NCBI RefSeq assembly: GCF_020034665.1
Contig: NZ_JAIQDI010000002.1
Coordinates: 1,922,001-1,986,000, forward strand
Origin: Niabella beijingensis
Lineage (GTDB): Bacteria; Bacteroidota; Bacteroidia; Chitinophagales; Chitinophagaceae
Length of the DNA stretch: 64,000 nt
Direction of reading: 5' to 3'
Positions 43,401 to 52,615 of the stretch are shown here, piece after piece (position 1 is the stretch's first letter; each line of letters begins with the position of its first letter). The notes beneath the pieces were generated by a model. It saw only the letters and a list, made by a program, of their open reading frames with translations, ran no database searches and was not told the origin of the DNA. The position numbers and the translations under genes are program-made.

Positions 43401-44774
43401 TTTTTACCGATGGCACTAAGCCACGGAGAAGGTGCAGAAGTGCAAAGACCATTGGCAACGGTGGTGATTGGAGGCTTACTGATTGCCACATTCCTGACGC
43501 TTTTTGTACTGCCTATCTTGTATATGATGTTCAATAAAGGTGTTTCCATTTCTAAAAAAGCAACAGGGGTTGTTTCCGTTCTGTTGTTGTTAATGGCAAC
43601 AAATGCAAATGCCCAAATCCCGATAACATTACAGCAGGCAATTGACACCGCTTTGACGAATAACCGTTCTGTAAAAAACGAACGGCTGAAAACCGAATAC
43701 CGTCAGAAACTTATTCAGTCGGGAACAAGCATCCCGGCAACGCAGGTTTTCGGTGAGTATGGACAAATCAACAGTTTTTACAAAGACACAAGGCTGGGCA
43801 TTTCGCAGACCATCAATTTCCCGACCGTTTATAAACGGCAAAAGGAACTGCTGAACGAGGAATGGAAAAGCAGCGTGCTGAACGTGGGCGTACAGGAAGC
43901 GCAGCTTAAAAAGCAGGTAGCACAGGTGTTTTACACGCTCGTGTACCTGCAACAGAAAAAAGCGTTGCTGCAAAAGAACGATACTCTTTTTGCAGAATTT
44001 CTCGACAAAGCCACACTTCGTTTCAACAAGGGCGAGAGCAACGTACTCGAAAAGACCACTGCCGAAAACCAGCGTGGACAAATCAGGTTGCAGCTTTCGC
44101 AATTGGAAAAAGATATAGAAATCTTGCAGTTGCAGTTCCAATTACTGTTGAATACCGAAACGGTTTTTGTCCCGTCCGAAAATGCAATATTGGAAAACAA
44201 TATTGCAGGTATAGATACTGCGACACTGGCTGCACATCCCGCTATGCAGTTTTTGAAACAGCAACAGCAAATTGCGCAAGCTGCCACAAAAATGGAACGC
44301 TCCAAATTGTCGCCTGACCTGACTTTGGGCTACAACATTACCGGGATGAAAGGAATGGGTGCGGACGATAAGGTGTACAACAGCACACCCCGTTTTCAGG
44401 CGGTGCAGGTGGGTTTGGGCATCCCGATTTTTACGGGTGGTCAGAAAGCAAAAATCAATGCAGCAAAAATTAACGAGGAAGTAGCTGCAAAAGATTACGA
44501 ACTCAACCTGAAAAGTTTTGAAGCCGCCTTTGCCTCGGCGTTGAAGCAGTACCAGAAATATCAGGAAGCGGTCGCTTATTTTGAGAACACCGCATTGAAA
44601 AATTCCGAAACCATTACCACTACCGCCAACAAGCAGTTTCTGAACGGCGACATCAATTATCTGGAATGGGCGTTGCTTATAGGTCAGTCGGTCAGCATCA
44701 AAAGTGATTACATAGAAGCGGTAAAAAGCAGGAACAGCGCTATTGCCGAACTTAATTTTTATCTCAATAAATAA
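40431..44774 (+). CDS. cusA: CusA/CzcA heavy-metal RND pump fused to a TolC-like outer-membrane factor
   Basis: 1447 aa. Residues 1 to about 1035 are an HME-type RND transporter: TM4 carries ALDFGLIVDGAVIIVE (near 400), the family proton-relay signature. At about 1040-1063 an internal signal-peptide-like segment (VVSVLLLLMATNANAQ) appears, then about 385 residues of TolC/CusC-like outer-membrane factor (repeat starts ITLQQAIDTALTNN). Such CusA-OMF fusions are known in Bacteroidota. The polypeptide is probably cleaved to release the OMF half. Adaptor gene follows after 13 bp. Likely exports Cu/Ag, Co, Zn or Cd; exact metal not resolved. Confidence 0.93.
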   Translation: MLNKIIEFSIKNKLIIGLFMLALIGYGVYEVQRLPIDAVPDITNNQVQVITTAPALGAPDVERLITFPIEQVNNNIPGLLELRSFSRFGLSVVTIVFDDNTDIYWARQQVAERLQQAQEQIPKEFGTPVLAPVTTGLGEIYQYTVRPKKGYENKYNAMELRTIQDWIVRRQLLGVKGVAEVSSFGGLLKQYEIAVTPEKLMAYNITIGDVFSALEKNNQNTGGAYIEKGPTILFIRSEGLVGNMDDIQNIVVKNLPDGTPLLIRDIAEVHFGNAPRYGAMTYNGQQQVSGAVVMMLKGANSNEVIKNIKQRIAQIEKTLPEGVTIDPFLDRTKMVNNAISTVTRNLMEGALIVIFVLVLFLGNLRAGLLVASVIPLSMLFAIILMNTFGVSGNLMSLGALDFGLIVDGAVIIVEAVMHKLSHSKRFRNVNNLSQPEMDKEVQTSASGMMNSAVFGQIIILIVYLPIFTLEGIEGKMFKPMAQTVAFALLGAFILSLTYIPMMSTLFLSKKITHKQTFSDRMMGRLERFFQKYLTKLLRYQKAVLATVLGLFVAAAFVLTTLGGEFIPSLPEGDFAVDTRVLPGSNLNTSIDAVSKASKIILEKFPEVEKVVGKTGSSEVPTDPMAVDASDMMIILKPRSEWTSAQTYPELEAKISKELEAVPGVSFGFQYPVAMRFNELISGARQDVVCKIFGENLDTLASYANKLGKICNTVKGSEALYVEAVTGMPQIVVKYNRAAIAQYGMNISDINRVVNAAFAGESSGMVYEGEKRFDLVVRLTGDKRKKLEDVQHLLVATPQGTQIPLSTVASVDIEEGLNQIQRENSQRRIIAGFNVRGRDIQSTVHELQQKVQQQIKLPPGYYITYGGAFENLEAAKQRLYVAVPVSLVLIFLLLFFAFRSVKQGLLIYTSIPLSAIGGIFALAIRGISFSVSAGIGFIALFGVAVLNGIVLLGEFNRLKKEGYTDLKRIVIMGTKTRLRPVLMTAFVASLGFLPMALSHGEGAEVQRPLATVVIGGLLIATFLTLFVLPILYMMFNKGVSISKKATGVVSVLLLLMATNANAQIPITLQQAIDTALTNNRSVKNERLKTEYRQKLIQSGTSIPATQVFGEYGQINSFYKDTRLGISQTINFPTVYKRQKELLNEEWKSSVLNVGVQEAQLKKQVAQVFYTLVYLQQKKALLQKNDTLFAEFLDKATLRFNKGESNVLEKTTAENQRGQIRLQLSQLEKDIEILQLQFQLLLNTETVFVPSENAILENNIAGIDTATLAAHPAMQFLKQQQQIAQAATKMERSKLSPDLTLGYNITGMKGMGADDKVYNSTPRFQAVQVGLGIPIFTGGQKAKINAAKINEEVAAKDYELNLKSFEAAFASALKQYQKYQEAVAYFENTALKNSETITTTANKQFLNGDINYLEWALLIGQSVSIKSDYIEAVKSRNSAIAELNFYLNK

Positions 44775-44787
44775 TAACAGTAAATCA

Positions 44788-45924
44788 ATGAAAAAATTAA
44801 TTGTCCTTATAAGTGCATTGGTGCTGCTTGCCTCTTGCGGCGGCAAGAAAAACAATGAACAGCAGGAGCAGCAGCCTGTCAACAAAGTGGAAAATGTAGT
44901 TGCCCTTACCGATGCCCAATATAAAAACGCAGGTATAGAAACAGGCAACATCGAAAACAAAACTATTTCATCGGTACTGAAACTAAACGGAAAGATAGAC
45001 GTGCCGCCACAAAACATGGTGTCTGTCAGCGTTCCTTTGGGCGGCTATTTAAAGTCCACGAAATTACTGCCCGGCTTACACGTAAGCAAGGGCGAAGTAC
45101 TGGCCATAATGGAAGACCCGCAGTATATACAGTTGCAGCAGGACTACCTTACTGCAAAGGCGCAGCTTTCGTTCAACGAAAGTGAATACAAAAGGCAAAA
45201 AGACCTGAACGAAAGTAAAGCCGCCAGCGACAAAGTATATGAACAGGCAAAGGCAACCTACCAGACCCAATACGTGCTGATAAAATCGCTGGAACAGAAG
45301 CTAAGGCTGGTAGGCTTGCCCCCTGCCAATGTAACCGCAGGCAATATTTCAAAAAGTATCAACATCTATTCTCCCATCTCCGGTTTTGTATCGGCGGTAA
45401 ACGTCAACATCGGCAAATATGTCAATCCGAGCGATGTGCTGTTTGAGTTGGTCAATCCGAACGACATTCATCTGGCATTAACGGTTTTTGACAAAGACCT
45501 GAACAAGCTGGCAGTAGGACAGCATTTATTGGCTTATACCAATACGCATCCCGAAAAGAAATACCCCTGCGAGGTTATTTTAATCAGCAAGAACCTTTCC
45601 GGCGACAATGCCGCACAAGTCCATTGTCATTTTGAGGAGTACGACAAAAGTTTACTGCCCGGAATGTTTATGAACGCCGATATGGAAATTTCGGGAGCTA
45701 ATACCGCTGTGCTGCCTGATGATGCCATTGTCCGTTTTGAAAACAAGAACTATGCTTTCGTGCAGAAAGGAAATAAGCAGTTTGAAATGACCGAAGTGCA
45801 AATTGGAAATTCCGAAAACGGTTTTACGGAAATCATTAATGGGGCAAAATATGCAGGGCAGACATTTGTTACCAAAGGAGCCTATAATCTTTTAATGGTT
45901 TTGAAAAATACGGCAGATGATTAG
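44788..45924 (+). CDS. cusB: RND periplasmic adaptor subunit (CusB-like lipoprotein)
   Basis: 378 aa with lipobox LLASC (Cys near residue 17), a barrel-sandwich part (VSVPLGGYLKSTKLLPGLHV), an alpha hairpin (about 110-175) and a beta-barrel domain. It connects the CusA-type pump to its outer-membrane factor. Start ATG 44788; a longer frame from 44743 overlaps the pump gene and is not preferred. Confidence 0.93.
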   Translation: MKKLIVLISALVLLASCGGKKNNEQQEQQPVNKVENVVALTDAQYKNAGIETGNIENKTISSVLKLNGKIDVPPQNMVSVSVPLGGYLKSTKLLPGLHVSKGEVLAIMEDPQYIQLQQDYLTAKAQLSFNESEYKRQKDLNESKAASDKVYEQAKATYQTQYVLIKSLEQKLRLVGLPPANVTAGNISKSINIYSPISGFVSAVNVNIGKYVNPSDVLFELVNPNDIHLALTVFDKDLNKLAVGQHLLAYTNTHPEKKYPCEVILISKNLSGDNAAQVHCHFEEYDKSLLPGMFMNADMEISGANTAVLPDDAIVRFENKNYAFVQKGNKQFEMTEVQIGNSENGFTEIINGAKYAGQTFVTKGAYNLLMVLKNTADD

Positions 45925-45925
45925 G

Positions 45926-46675
45926 ATGAAACTTGTATTGCTTTTTATAACCGCCATACTTTCATTGGATTTAAAAGCCCAAACTGAAAATATGGATACG
46001 TTGAGCCTTAATGACAATGCATATAAATTTTCGGCAAAAAAGCTGATAGTTCCCTCCGTGCTGGTTTCCTATGGTGTGTTGAGTTTGACAGTGGACGGTC
46101 TGAAATCGCTCAACAAGTCCACTCGCTATGAAAGCAGCGAACATATTACGCCCGGAGCTAAAATTGACAATTATATGCAGTATGTGCCAGCCATAGCGGT
46201 CTATGGACTTAACCTTGCCGGAGTAAAAGGAAAGCATAATTTTAAGGACAGAACCATTATCTATGCCACGTCCCAACTGATTTCCGCAGCTATTATATTG
46301 CCGACAAAGCATTTGGTACACGAGCAGCGTCCCGATGGTTCCAATAACCTGTCTTTCCCGTCAGGCCATACGGCTACGGCATTTTCATCTGCACAGTTTA
46401 TGTTCCGGGAGTACAAGGATAGTAATTTCTGGTTAAGTATTTCGGGGTATCCCGTTGCCGCAATGACTGGCATTTACAGGGTTTTCAACGACAAGCATTG
46501 GGTAGGCGACGTCGTTGCCGGAGCTGGGATAGGCATCCTGTCCACTGAAATTGCCTACTGGCTGTTTCCCGTTACCTCAAAATGGTTTGCTTCAAAAAAA
46601 GATAAAGGAGCATTTTCCTTAGTTCCTTTTTACCAGTCCAAAAATATAGGTCTAACAATTATTAAAACATTTTAA
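45926..46675 (+). CDS. PAP2-family phosphatase, exported
   Basis: About 249 aa with signal peptide (KLVLLFITAILSLDLKAQ). The three PAP2 motifs are present: KHLVHEQRP (KxxxxxxRP), PSGHT, and YRVFNDKHWVGDVVAG (Rx5Hx3D). It may remove phosphate from lipid A or isoprenyl diphosphate at the envelope. An ATG at 45917 overlaps the cusB stop (MIRMK). Part of the metal operon, linking envelope change to metal stress. Confidence 0.88.
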   Translation: MKLVLLFITAILSLDLKAQTENMDTLSLNDNAYKFSAKKLIVPSVLVSYGVLSLTVDGLKSLNKSTRYESSEHITPGAKIDNYMQYVPAIAVYGLNLAGVKGKHNFKDRTIIYATSQLISAAIILPTKHLVHEQRPDGSNNLSFPSGHTATAFSSAQFMFREYKDSNFWLSISGYPVAAMTGIYRVFNDKHWVGDVVAGAGIGILSTEIAYWLFPVTSKWFASKKDKGAFSLVPFYQSKNIGLTIIKTF

Positions 46676-46678
46676 ACA

Positions 46679-47146
46679 ATGAAACAACAAAAAAAAATAA
46701 CAATGAAGAAAGTCCTGTTTGTGCTTGTCGCCATTTTTGCGCTTATGCAACTGTACCACCCGGCAAAGAACATTTCCGGTGGAGTGTCAGCCAATGCGAT
46801 TGAACGCCATTACAATGTACCGCAGAATGTCGGTACGTTGTTAAGAACCAGTTGCTACGACTGCCATTCCAATAATACCAAATATCCGTGGTACAATAAC
46901 ATTCAGCCGGTAGCTCTTTGGCTTAACAGCCACATCAATGATGGAAAAAGGCATTTGAATTTTGATGAGTTCGACACTTATCCTGCGGAAAAGAAAATCA
47001 AAAAATTACAGGAGATAGCAAAGACCGTTGAAAAAGACGAGATGCCTTTGTCTTCCTATACCTTAATCCACGGCGATGCCCGGCTTAGTACAGAAAACAA
47101 AAAGGTACTGATAGACTGGGCTACCGCCTTGTCCAAAGCACAATAA
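46679..47146 (+). CDS. Heme-binding domain protein (CxxCH)
   Basis: 155 aa with an N-terminal membrane/signal segment (MKKVLFVLVAIFALMQLYH) and a CxxCH heme motif in SCYDCHSN. The remainder (KYPWYNNIQPVALWL) matches the heme-binding domain family of Bacteroidota. Likely a periplasmic electron carrier, 3 bp after the PAP2 gene. Confidence 0.88.
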   Translation: MKQQKKITMKKVLFVLVAIFALMQLYHPAKNISGGVSANAIERHYNVPQNVGTLLRTSCYDCHSNNTKYPWYNNIQPVALWLNSHINDGKRHLNFDEFDTYPAEKKIKKLQEIAKTVEKDEMPLSSYTLIHGDARLSTENKKVLIDWATALSKAQ

Positions 47147-47172
47147 CAAATTAATTAACTAAACAAGAAAAA

Positions 47173-47622
47173 ATGAAAAAGATAATTTTTTCCACTGTCC
47201 TGCTTTTTTCGCTGGCAATGGCACACGGGCAAACCGTTTTTCAGCAGGCGCAAAACGAAGCGAAACAAACCCACAAGCTCATCCTGTTGAGCTTTTCGGG
47301 TTCCGACTGGTGCGTACCCTGTATTAGAATGCACAAGTCTTTTTTTGAAAACCCGGAGTTTAAAAAGACCGCTGACAGCCTATTGGTACTGGTAAATGCC
47401 GATTTTCCCCGAAACAGGAAAAACCAGTTGGACGGCAACATCAAAAAACAAAACGAGGCACTGGCAGACAAATACAATCCGCAGGGGGCATTCCCTTACA
47501 CCCTGTTGCTGGATGAAAACGGAACGCCGCTCAAAACATGGAGCGGTATGCCTGATGAAGCCGTTGAGGACTGGATAAAGGAAATCGTTACCGTTTACGA
47601 CAAAAAATACCGGAATGAATAG
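47173..47622 (+). CDS. Exported thioredoxin-like protein
   Basis: 149 aa with signal peptide (MKKIIFSTVLLFSLAMAHG) and a thioredoxin fold with active site WCVPC (in GSDWCVPCIRMHK). The following gene overlaps it by 8 bp. Probably a periplasmic thiol-disulfide partner for the ApbE-DUF4266 module. Confidence 0.9.
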   Translation: MKKIIFSTVLLFSLAMAHGQTVFQQAQNEAKQTHKLILLSFSGSDWCVPCIRMHKSFFENPEFKKTADSLLVLVNADFPRNRKNQLDGNIKKQNEALADKYNPQGAFPYTLLLDENGTPLKTWSGMPDEAVEDWIKEIVTVYDKKYRNE

Positions 47623-48547
47623 ATTACAGGAATTTCGTAGAGGAGAAAAGCTGATGGGCAATGCTTTTGAAGTTACCGTTGTAGGTGAAGATAAATTGTG
47701 GGCAGAAGAAAGGATAGATGCTGCTATCGGCGAAATCAGGCGGATAGAACAACTGCTCACAACTTTCAGTGAAGACAGCGAAACCAACCGTGTCAATGCC
47801 AATGCGGGTGTACAACCCGTACAGGTAAGCCGGGAAACGTTCGGGCTGATTGAGCGTAGCCTGCGCATCAGTGCCATTACAGACGGTGCTTTTGATATTA
47901 CCTACGGCTCGGTGGACAAACGCCTCTGGAATTTTGACCGGAACATGACCAGCCTGCCGGATGCAGAAACAGCTAAAGAAATGGTTCGGCTTATCAATTA
48001 CCGCAACGTGCTGCTGGACGGCAACGAATGTACCGTGTTTTTAAAGGAAGTTGGTATGCGTATCGGCTTTGGTGGTATCGGCAAAGGCTACGCCGCTGAA
48101 ATGGCTAAACGATTGTTGCTGCAACAAGGGGTAGCAAACGGTGTAGTGAACGCTTCCGGTGACATCTGCACTTGGGGAAATCAGGCAGACGGGAAACCGT
48201 GGACGATTGGAATTGCCGACCCCGACCACGCAGGGCGACCATTTTCCTACCTTAACATCAGTAACATGGCAATTGCCACATCAGGCAATTACGAGAAATA
48301 TGTCATTATCGGGGACAAAAAATATTCGCATACCATCAACCCCAAGACCGGGCTTCCGGTGACAGGTATCAAAAGCGTAACGATAATATGCCCCAATGCG
48401 GAAATAGCCGATGCAATGGCAACCCCCGTTACGATTATGGGTGTCAGGGCCGGGCTGGATATGGTCAACCAGATAGACAACTTAGCCTGCATTATCATAG
48501 ACGACAACAACAAAGTTTACTCATCCCAAAACATACATTTAAAATGA
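47615..48547 (+). CDS. apbE: ApbE-like FAD:protein FMN transferase
   Basis: 310 aa. Attaches FMN to target threonines or serines of exported proteins. Family marks: GNAFEVTVVG opening, GGIGKGYAAE, YSHTINPKTGLPV and IADAMATPV (DAMAT). No signal peptide is evident at the chosen start; the ApbE fold itself is normally periplasmic, so a missed upstream start or Tat-free export is possible. Overlaps its neighbours by a few bp on both sides. Confidence 0.92.
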   Translation: MNRLQEFRRGEKLMGNAFEVTVVGEDKLWAEERIDAAIGEIRRIEQLLTTFSEDSETNRVNANAGVQPVQVSRETFGLIERSLRISAITDGAFDITYGSVDKRLWNFDRNMTSLPDAETAKEMVRLINYRNVLLDGNECTVFLKEVGMRIGFGGIGKGYAAEMAKRLLLQQGVANGVVNASGDICTWGNQADGKPWTIGIADPDHAGRPFSYLNISNMAIATSGNYEKYVIIGDKKYSHTINPKTGLPVTGIKSVTIICPNAEIADAMATPVTIMGVRAGLDMVNQIDNLACIIIDDNNKVYSSQNIHLK

Positions 48548-48777
48548 AAAAGTTCCATAATCTCAAACTGTCCCTGTGCGGCATAAGCCTGTCGGCACTT
48601 GCGCTGTGTTCTTCCTGCACTACGGTAAAGGAATACCAGAAAAACAGGCTCAACGATGCCGAAATGGTGTTGGGCAACCGCAAAATCGAAAAAACAGAAC
48701 TCAATTTCCAGTCCTACCGGGAAGGAGCTTCCGGTGCAAATGCAGGAAAAAGCGGCGGTGGCTGCGGCTGTAACTAA
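48544..48777 (+). CDS. DUF4266 small lipoprotein with Cys-rich tail
   Basis: 77 aa, lipoprotein signal with lipobox LCSSC near residue 21. The mature part is short and ends with KSGGGCGCN. DUF4266-type, found beside ApbE and DUF3570 in other Bacteroidota (from memory). The Gly-Cys tail could bind metal or heme, or be modified by ApbE. Its start overlaps the apbE stop (ATGA). Confidence 0.8.
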   Translation: MKKFHNLKLSLCGISLSALALCSSCTTVKEYQKNRLNDAEMVLGNRKIEKTELNFQSYREGASGANAGKSGGGCGCN

Positions 48778-48798
48778 TTATTCAAAACAAGAAATAAA

Positions 48799-50004
48799 AT
48801 GAAAAGAATATATCTCACCGCAGCCGCACTTATGGCAATGCTGCATTCCTACGCACAGAGCAGTCTTCCCGACACTGGCTACACTGCCCGTAAACTAAAA
48901 GTGGAGGAGGTAAACCTCGTATCCAGTTACTACCATCAGGACGGGAATAACGCCGCCGTAACCGGGGGCATCGGCTCCGAGAAACTGACGGACATTTCCA
49001 ACTCGATTGACGTGAAGCTCATCCGTTATGACAGGAAAAACCGCAAGCATAGCTACCTGCTGGACGTAGGTATTGACCACTATACCTCGGCATCATCGGA
49101 TATGATTGACCTGAAAGCCAACAGCTCCGCTTCCCATGCCGATACAAGGGTTTACCCCTCGCTTAGCTGGACAATGGAAAATGAAGCCAAAGGCTCAACT
49201 ATCGGAGCAGGTGTATCAGCCTCCAAAGAGTTTGACTACCTTTCCCTTGGCGGCAATGTTCTGTTTGCACAGAAAACAAAAAACCGTATGGGCGAGTTTA
49301 CCGCCAAGTTGCAGGTATATCTTGACCAGGTAAGTTTGGTAACTCCCATAGAGCTACGGGCATCGCCGGGCAGAGAACACGACGATTACCCGACAACATC
49401 ACGAAACACGTTCGCTGGTTCATTCTCCTATTCACAGATTATCAATGAGCGGTTGCAGGTAATGTTTCTTGCCGACGTGGTACAGCAGCACGGCTATTTG
49501 AGCCTGCCTTTCCACAGGGTTTATTTTACGGACGGCAGCGTGCATCAGGAACAACTGCCAAGTAACAGGTTTAAGCTGCCAATCGGTTTTAGGGGAAGCT
49601 ATTTTATAGGCGACCGTTTTATCCTGCGTGGCTATTATCGTTATTATACGGACAATTGGGGTGTCCATGCCCATACCGCCGAACTGGAAGTCCCCGTAAA
49701 AATATCGCCTTTCTTCTCCGTAAGCCCTTTTTACAGGTATTACCAACAAAGTGCCGCCAAATATTTTGCAGGCTACCAAACCCATCAGGCAGGCGAAGAC
49801 TATTATACCAGCAATTATGACCTGTCAAAGTTTACCAGTCAATTCATAGGTGCAGGTATTCATTTCACACCGCCGGGCGGCGTATTTGGCATCAAGCAAC
49901 TGAACACGCTTGAACTGCGCTACGGGCATTATTACAGGTCAACAAAAATGAACGCTAATATTATGAACGCTAATATTATTTCACTGAATTTAAAATTCAA
50001 ATAA
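48799..50004 (+). CDS. DUF3570 outer-membrane beta-barrel protein
   Basis: 401 aa with signal peptide (MKRIYLTAAALMAMLHSYAQ). Alternating polar/hydrophobic strands and a terminal ISLNLKFK fit an outer-membrane barrel, matching DUF3570. The end contains a duplicated NANIM unit. It closes the Trx-ApbE-DUF4266 cluster and may form the outer-membrane part of an exported redox complex. Confidence 0.85.
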   Translation: MKRIYLTAAALMAMLHSYAQSSLPDTGYTARKLKVEEVNLVSSYYHQDGNNAAVTGGIGSEKLTDISNSIDVKLIRYDRKNRKHSYLLDVGIDHYTSASSDMIDLKANSSASHADTRVYPSLSWTMENEAKGSTIGAGVSASKEFDYLSLGGNVLFAQKTKNRMGEFTAKLQVYLDQVSLVTPIELRASPGREHDDYPTTSRNTFAGSFSYSQIINERLQVMFLADVVQQHGYLSLPFHRVYFTDGSVHQEQLPSNRFKLPIGFRGSYFIGDRFILRGYYRYYTDNWGVHAHTAELEVPVKISPFFSVSPFYRYYQQSAAKYFAGYQTHQAGEDYYTSNYDLSKFTSQFIGAGIHFTPPGGVFGIKQLNTLELRYGHYYRSTKMNANIMNANIISLNLKFK

Positions 50005-50096
50005 CATTGATGAATGTGACAAAAGGCTCAATGATAAGATTACGTCAATAGCAATGAAGATAATCAGTATAATTTATAATCCATATTTAATTAACT

Positions 50097-52592
50097 ATGT
50101 CCTATAATATTCCCTACCATTTCAAAGGTCTTAGCGACAGTGAAGTTACCGCTTCAAGAAAGAAGCACGGTTACAACCGTATTGATGCCACCCACAAAAG
50201 CGATTGGCTGGAACTGCTTTTGAACATACTGAAAGAACCAATGCTTATCCTGTTGTTTGCCATTTCTGTTATTTACTTAATTATTGGCAATTATGGAGAG
50301 GCATTGTTCATGTTTGTTGCCATCGTTGCGGTTTCGGCTGTTTCATTCTATCAGGACAACCGGAGCAAAAAAGCATTGGAAGCGTTGGAAAAGCTCAACG
50401 AGCCTTTAAGTACTGTTGTCCGAAATGGCAAAGTAGTACAAATCCCTACCCAAGAAATTACGGTAGGCGACCTGTGTATTACGGAAGAAGGGAAAATGAT
50501 TAATGCAGACGGAAAGATAGTCCACAGCAATGATTTTTCGGTGAACGAGGCATCTCTGACAGGTGAAAGCCTGTCGGTTTTCAAAAGCGGCGAAAGCGAT
50601 GATAACAGAGTGTACAGCGGAACGGTTGCAGTGTCGGGACTGGCGGTTTTTGAAGTGGAAAAAATCGGCAGGGAAACCCGTCTTGGAAAAATAGGCACGT
50701 CTTTATCTGATATAAAAGAGGCTGCATCGCCTTTGCAGCTTCAAATCAGGAAGTTTGTCAAAACAATGGCGGTGATTGGTATTGTCATTTTCCTGTTGGT
50801 TTGTGTTGTCAATTATTACCATACCCGAAACCTGCTCGAAAGTCTGCTTAACGGGCTTACTCTGGCAATGTCTGTCTTGCCTGAAGAAATCCCGGTAGCG
50901 TTTACCACATTTATGGCATTGGGCGCATGGAAGCTGATGCGTGAGGGCATCATCGTTAAACGGAGCAGCGTGGTTGAAACACTCGGTAGTACGACTGTTA
51001 TTTGTACCGACAAAACCGGGACGATTACAGAAAACACGATGCACCTGAAACATCTGTATGATTACCGTTCGGACAAAATTTTTGATGAGCAGGACTTTAA
51101 CGATACCTCACTTTCGGAGTTGATAAACTATGCCATGTGGAGCAGCGAGCCAGTACCCTTTGACCCGATGGAGAAGACCCTGCACCAAATATATGGACAG
51201 ACACAAAAGGACGACCATAGAGGCTACTTTACCTTGTTCCATGAATATCCTTTGGACGGCAAACCGCCTATGATGACGCATATTTTCCAAGATACGAAGA
51301 AACACCGGATTGTTGCGGCAAAAGGTGCGCCGGAAGCCATTCTTCAGGTGTCCACACTTCCTGAAAACGAAAAAAGTAAAATTCGCGGGTTGATAACAGC
51401 GTTTGGGGAACAGGGATTTCGTGTTTTGGGTGTAGCAAAATCACATTTTGAAGGTAATACCTTTCCTGAAAGACAACAGGATTTTCAGTTTGAGTTTTTG
51501 GGCTTGGTAGTATTTTATGACCCACCTAAAGAAGGCATTCGCTGTGTATTTCAGCATATATACGATGCCGGGATTAAAGTAAAGGTAATTACGGGCGATA
51601 ATGCCGACACTGCAAAAAGTATTGCGGTACAGGCAGGTATTGTCAATGCCGACAATGCCGTGGAAGGAACGGAAATTATGGCATATTCCGGGGAGCGACT
51701 ATTGGAAGCAGTAGAGGAAAAAGTGCTGTTTGCAAGAATGTACCCCGATGTGAAACTGACTGTGGTAAATGCATTAAAACAAAACGGTGAAGTTGTAGCT
51801 ATGGTGGGTGATGGTGTGAACGATGCACCGGCATTGAAAGCCGCAAATATTGGTGTGGCAATGGGTAGCAAAGGAACGGAGATTGCGAAAGCCGCTGCTT
51901 CTTTAGTTATCATCAACGATGATTTGGACAAGCTGATTACGGGAATAGTGGCGGGAAGAAGAATTTACACTAATATCAAAAAAGCCGTTCAGTACATCAT
52001 TTCCATTCATATTCCCATTATCCTTACAGTGTCTTTACCCTTGTTTTTGGGCTGGACATTTCCACAGATATTCACGCCGGTACACGTTATCTTTTTAGAG
52101 TTGGTCATGGGACCAACCTGTTCCATTGTGTATGAAAATGAGCCAATGGAAAAAAATGCAATGTTGCAAAAACCAAGAAAAATGACTGACACATTCCTGA
52201 ACTGGAAAGAGCTTGGAATAAGTATTGTTCAGGGACTGGTAATAACGGCAGGCATATTGTTCACGTACCGATATACGGTGCAGACCGGTGGTGGTGAGCA
52301 GCAGACAAGGGCAATGGTTTTTACTACGTTGATTTTCGCAAACATTCTGTTGAGCTTGACCAACCGTTCATTCTATTACAGCCTGTTTGAGAGTTTCAAA
52401 AATCGTAATGCCCTGTTTGTGGTCATCAATGGCTCAACCTTAGTACTTCTTTTAGCGATACTGTATTACCCGCCGTTGTCCGACTTCTTCAAGGTTACAG
52501 GTTTGAGGCTAAAAGAATTGAGCATAGCTACTCTTATTGCATCGGTTTCCGTTCTGTGGTTTGAGGTTTATAAATTGTTTAAACGAAAATAG
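50097..52592 (+). CDS. P2-type cation-transporting ATPase
   Basis: 831 aa. Phosphorylation motif ICTDKTGT (Asp near 305), actuator motif LTGES and GDGVNDAPAL. TM4 carries LPEEIPVAF, similar to the PEGLP region of Ca2+/Mn2+ ATPases but with Glu-Glu. P2-type (Ca/Mn-like); no heavy-metal Cys motif (CPC) is present. Followed after 23 bp by a VIT-family transporter, so Mn2+ or Fe2+ is a reasonable guess. Confidence 0.9.
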   Translation: MSYNIPYHFKGLSDSEVTASRKKHGYNRIDATHKSDWLELLLNILKEPMLILLFAISVIYLIIGNYGEALFMFVAIVAVSAVSFYQDNRSKKALEALEKLNEPLSTVVRNGKVVQIPTQEITVGDLCITEEGKMINADGKIVHSNDFSVNEASLTGESLSVFKSGESDDNRVYSGTVAVSGLAVFEVEKIGRETRLGKIGTSLSDIKEAASPLQLQIRKFVKTMAVIGIVIFLLVCVVNYYHTRNLLESLLNGLTLAMSVLPEEIPVAFTTFMALGAWKLMREGIIVKRSSVVETLGSTTVICTDKTGTITENTMHLKHLYDYRSDKIFDEQDFNDTSLSELINYAMWSSEPVPFDPMEKTLHQIYGQTQKDDHRGYFTLFHEYPLDGKPPMMTHIFQDTKKHRIVAAKGAPEAILQVSTLPENEKSKIRGLITAFGEQGFRVLGVAKSHFEGNTFPERQQDFQFEFLGLVVFYDPPKEGIRCVFQHIYDAGIKVKVITGDNADTAKSIAVQAGIVNADNAVEGTEIMAYSGERLLEAVEEKVLFARMYPDVKLTVVNALKQNGEVVAMVGDGVNDAPALKAANIGVAMGSKGTEIAKAAASLVIINDDLDKLITGIVAGRRIYTNIKKAVQYIISIHIPIILTVSLPLFLGWTFPQIFTPVHVIFLELVMGPTCSIVYENEPMEKNAMLQKPRKMTDTFLNWKELGISIVQGLVITAGILFTYRYTVQTGGGEQQTRAMVFTTLIFANILLSLTNRSFYYSLFESFKNRNALFVVINGSTLVLLLAILYYPPLSDFFKVTGLRLKELSIATLIASVSVLWFEVYKLFKRK

Positions 52593-52615
52593 TAATTGAC
52601 AAAAATTCAAAAGCG

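Noticed and set aside
48388..48543. Longer version of the DUF4266 gene
   Set aside because: The upstream part lies within apbE in another frame; the lipoprotein signal starts at ATG 48544.
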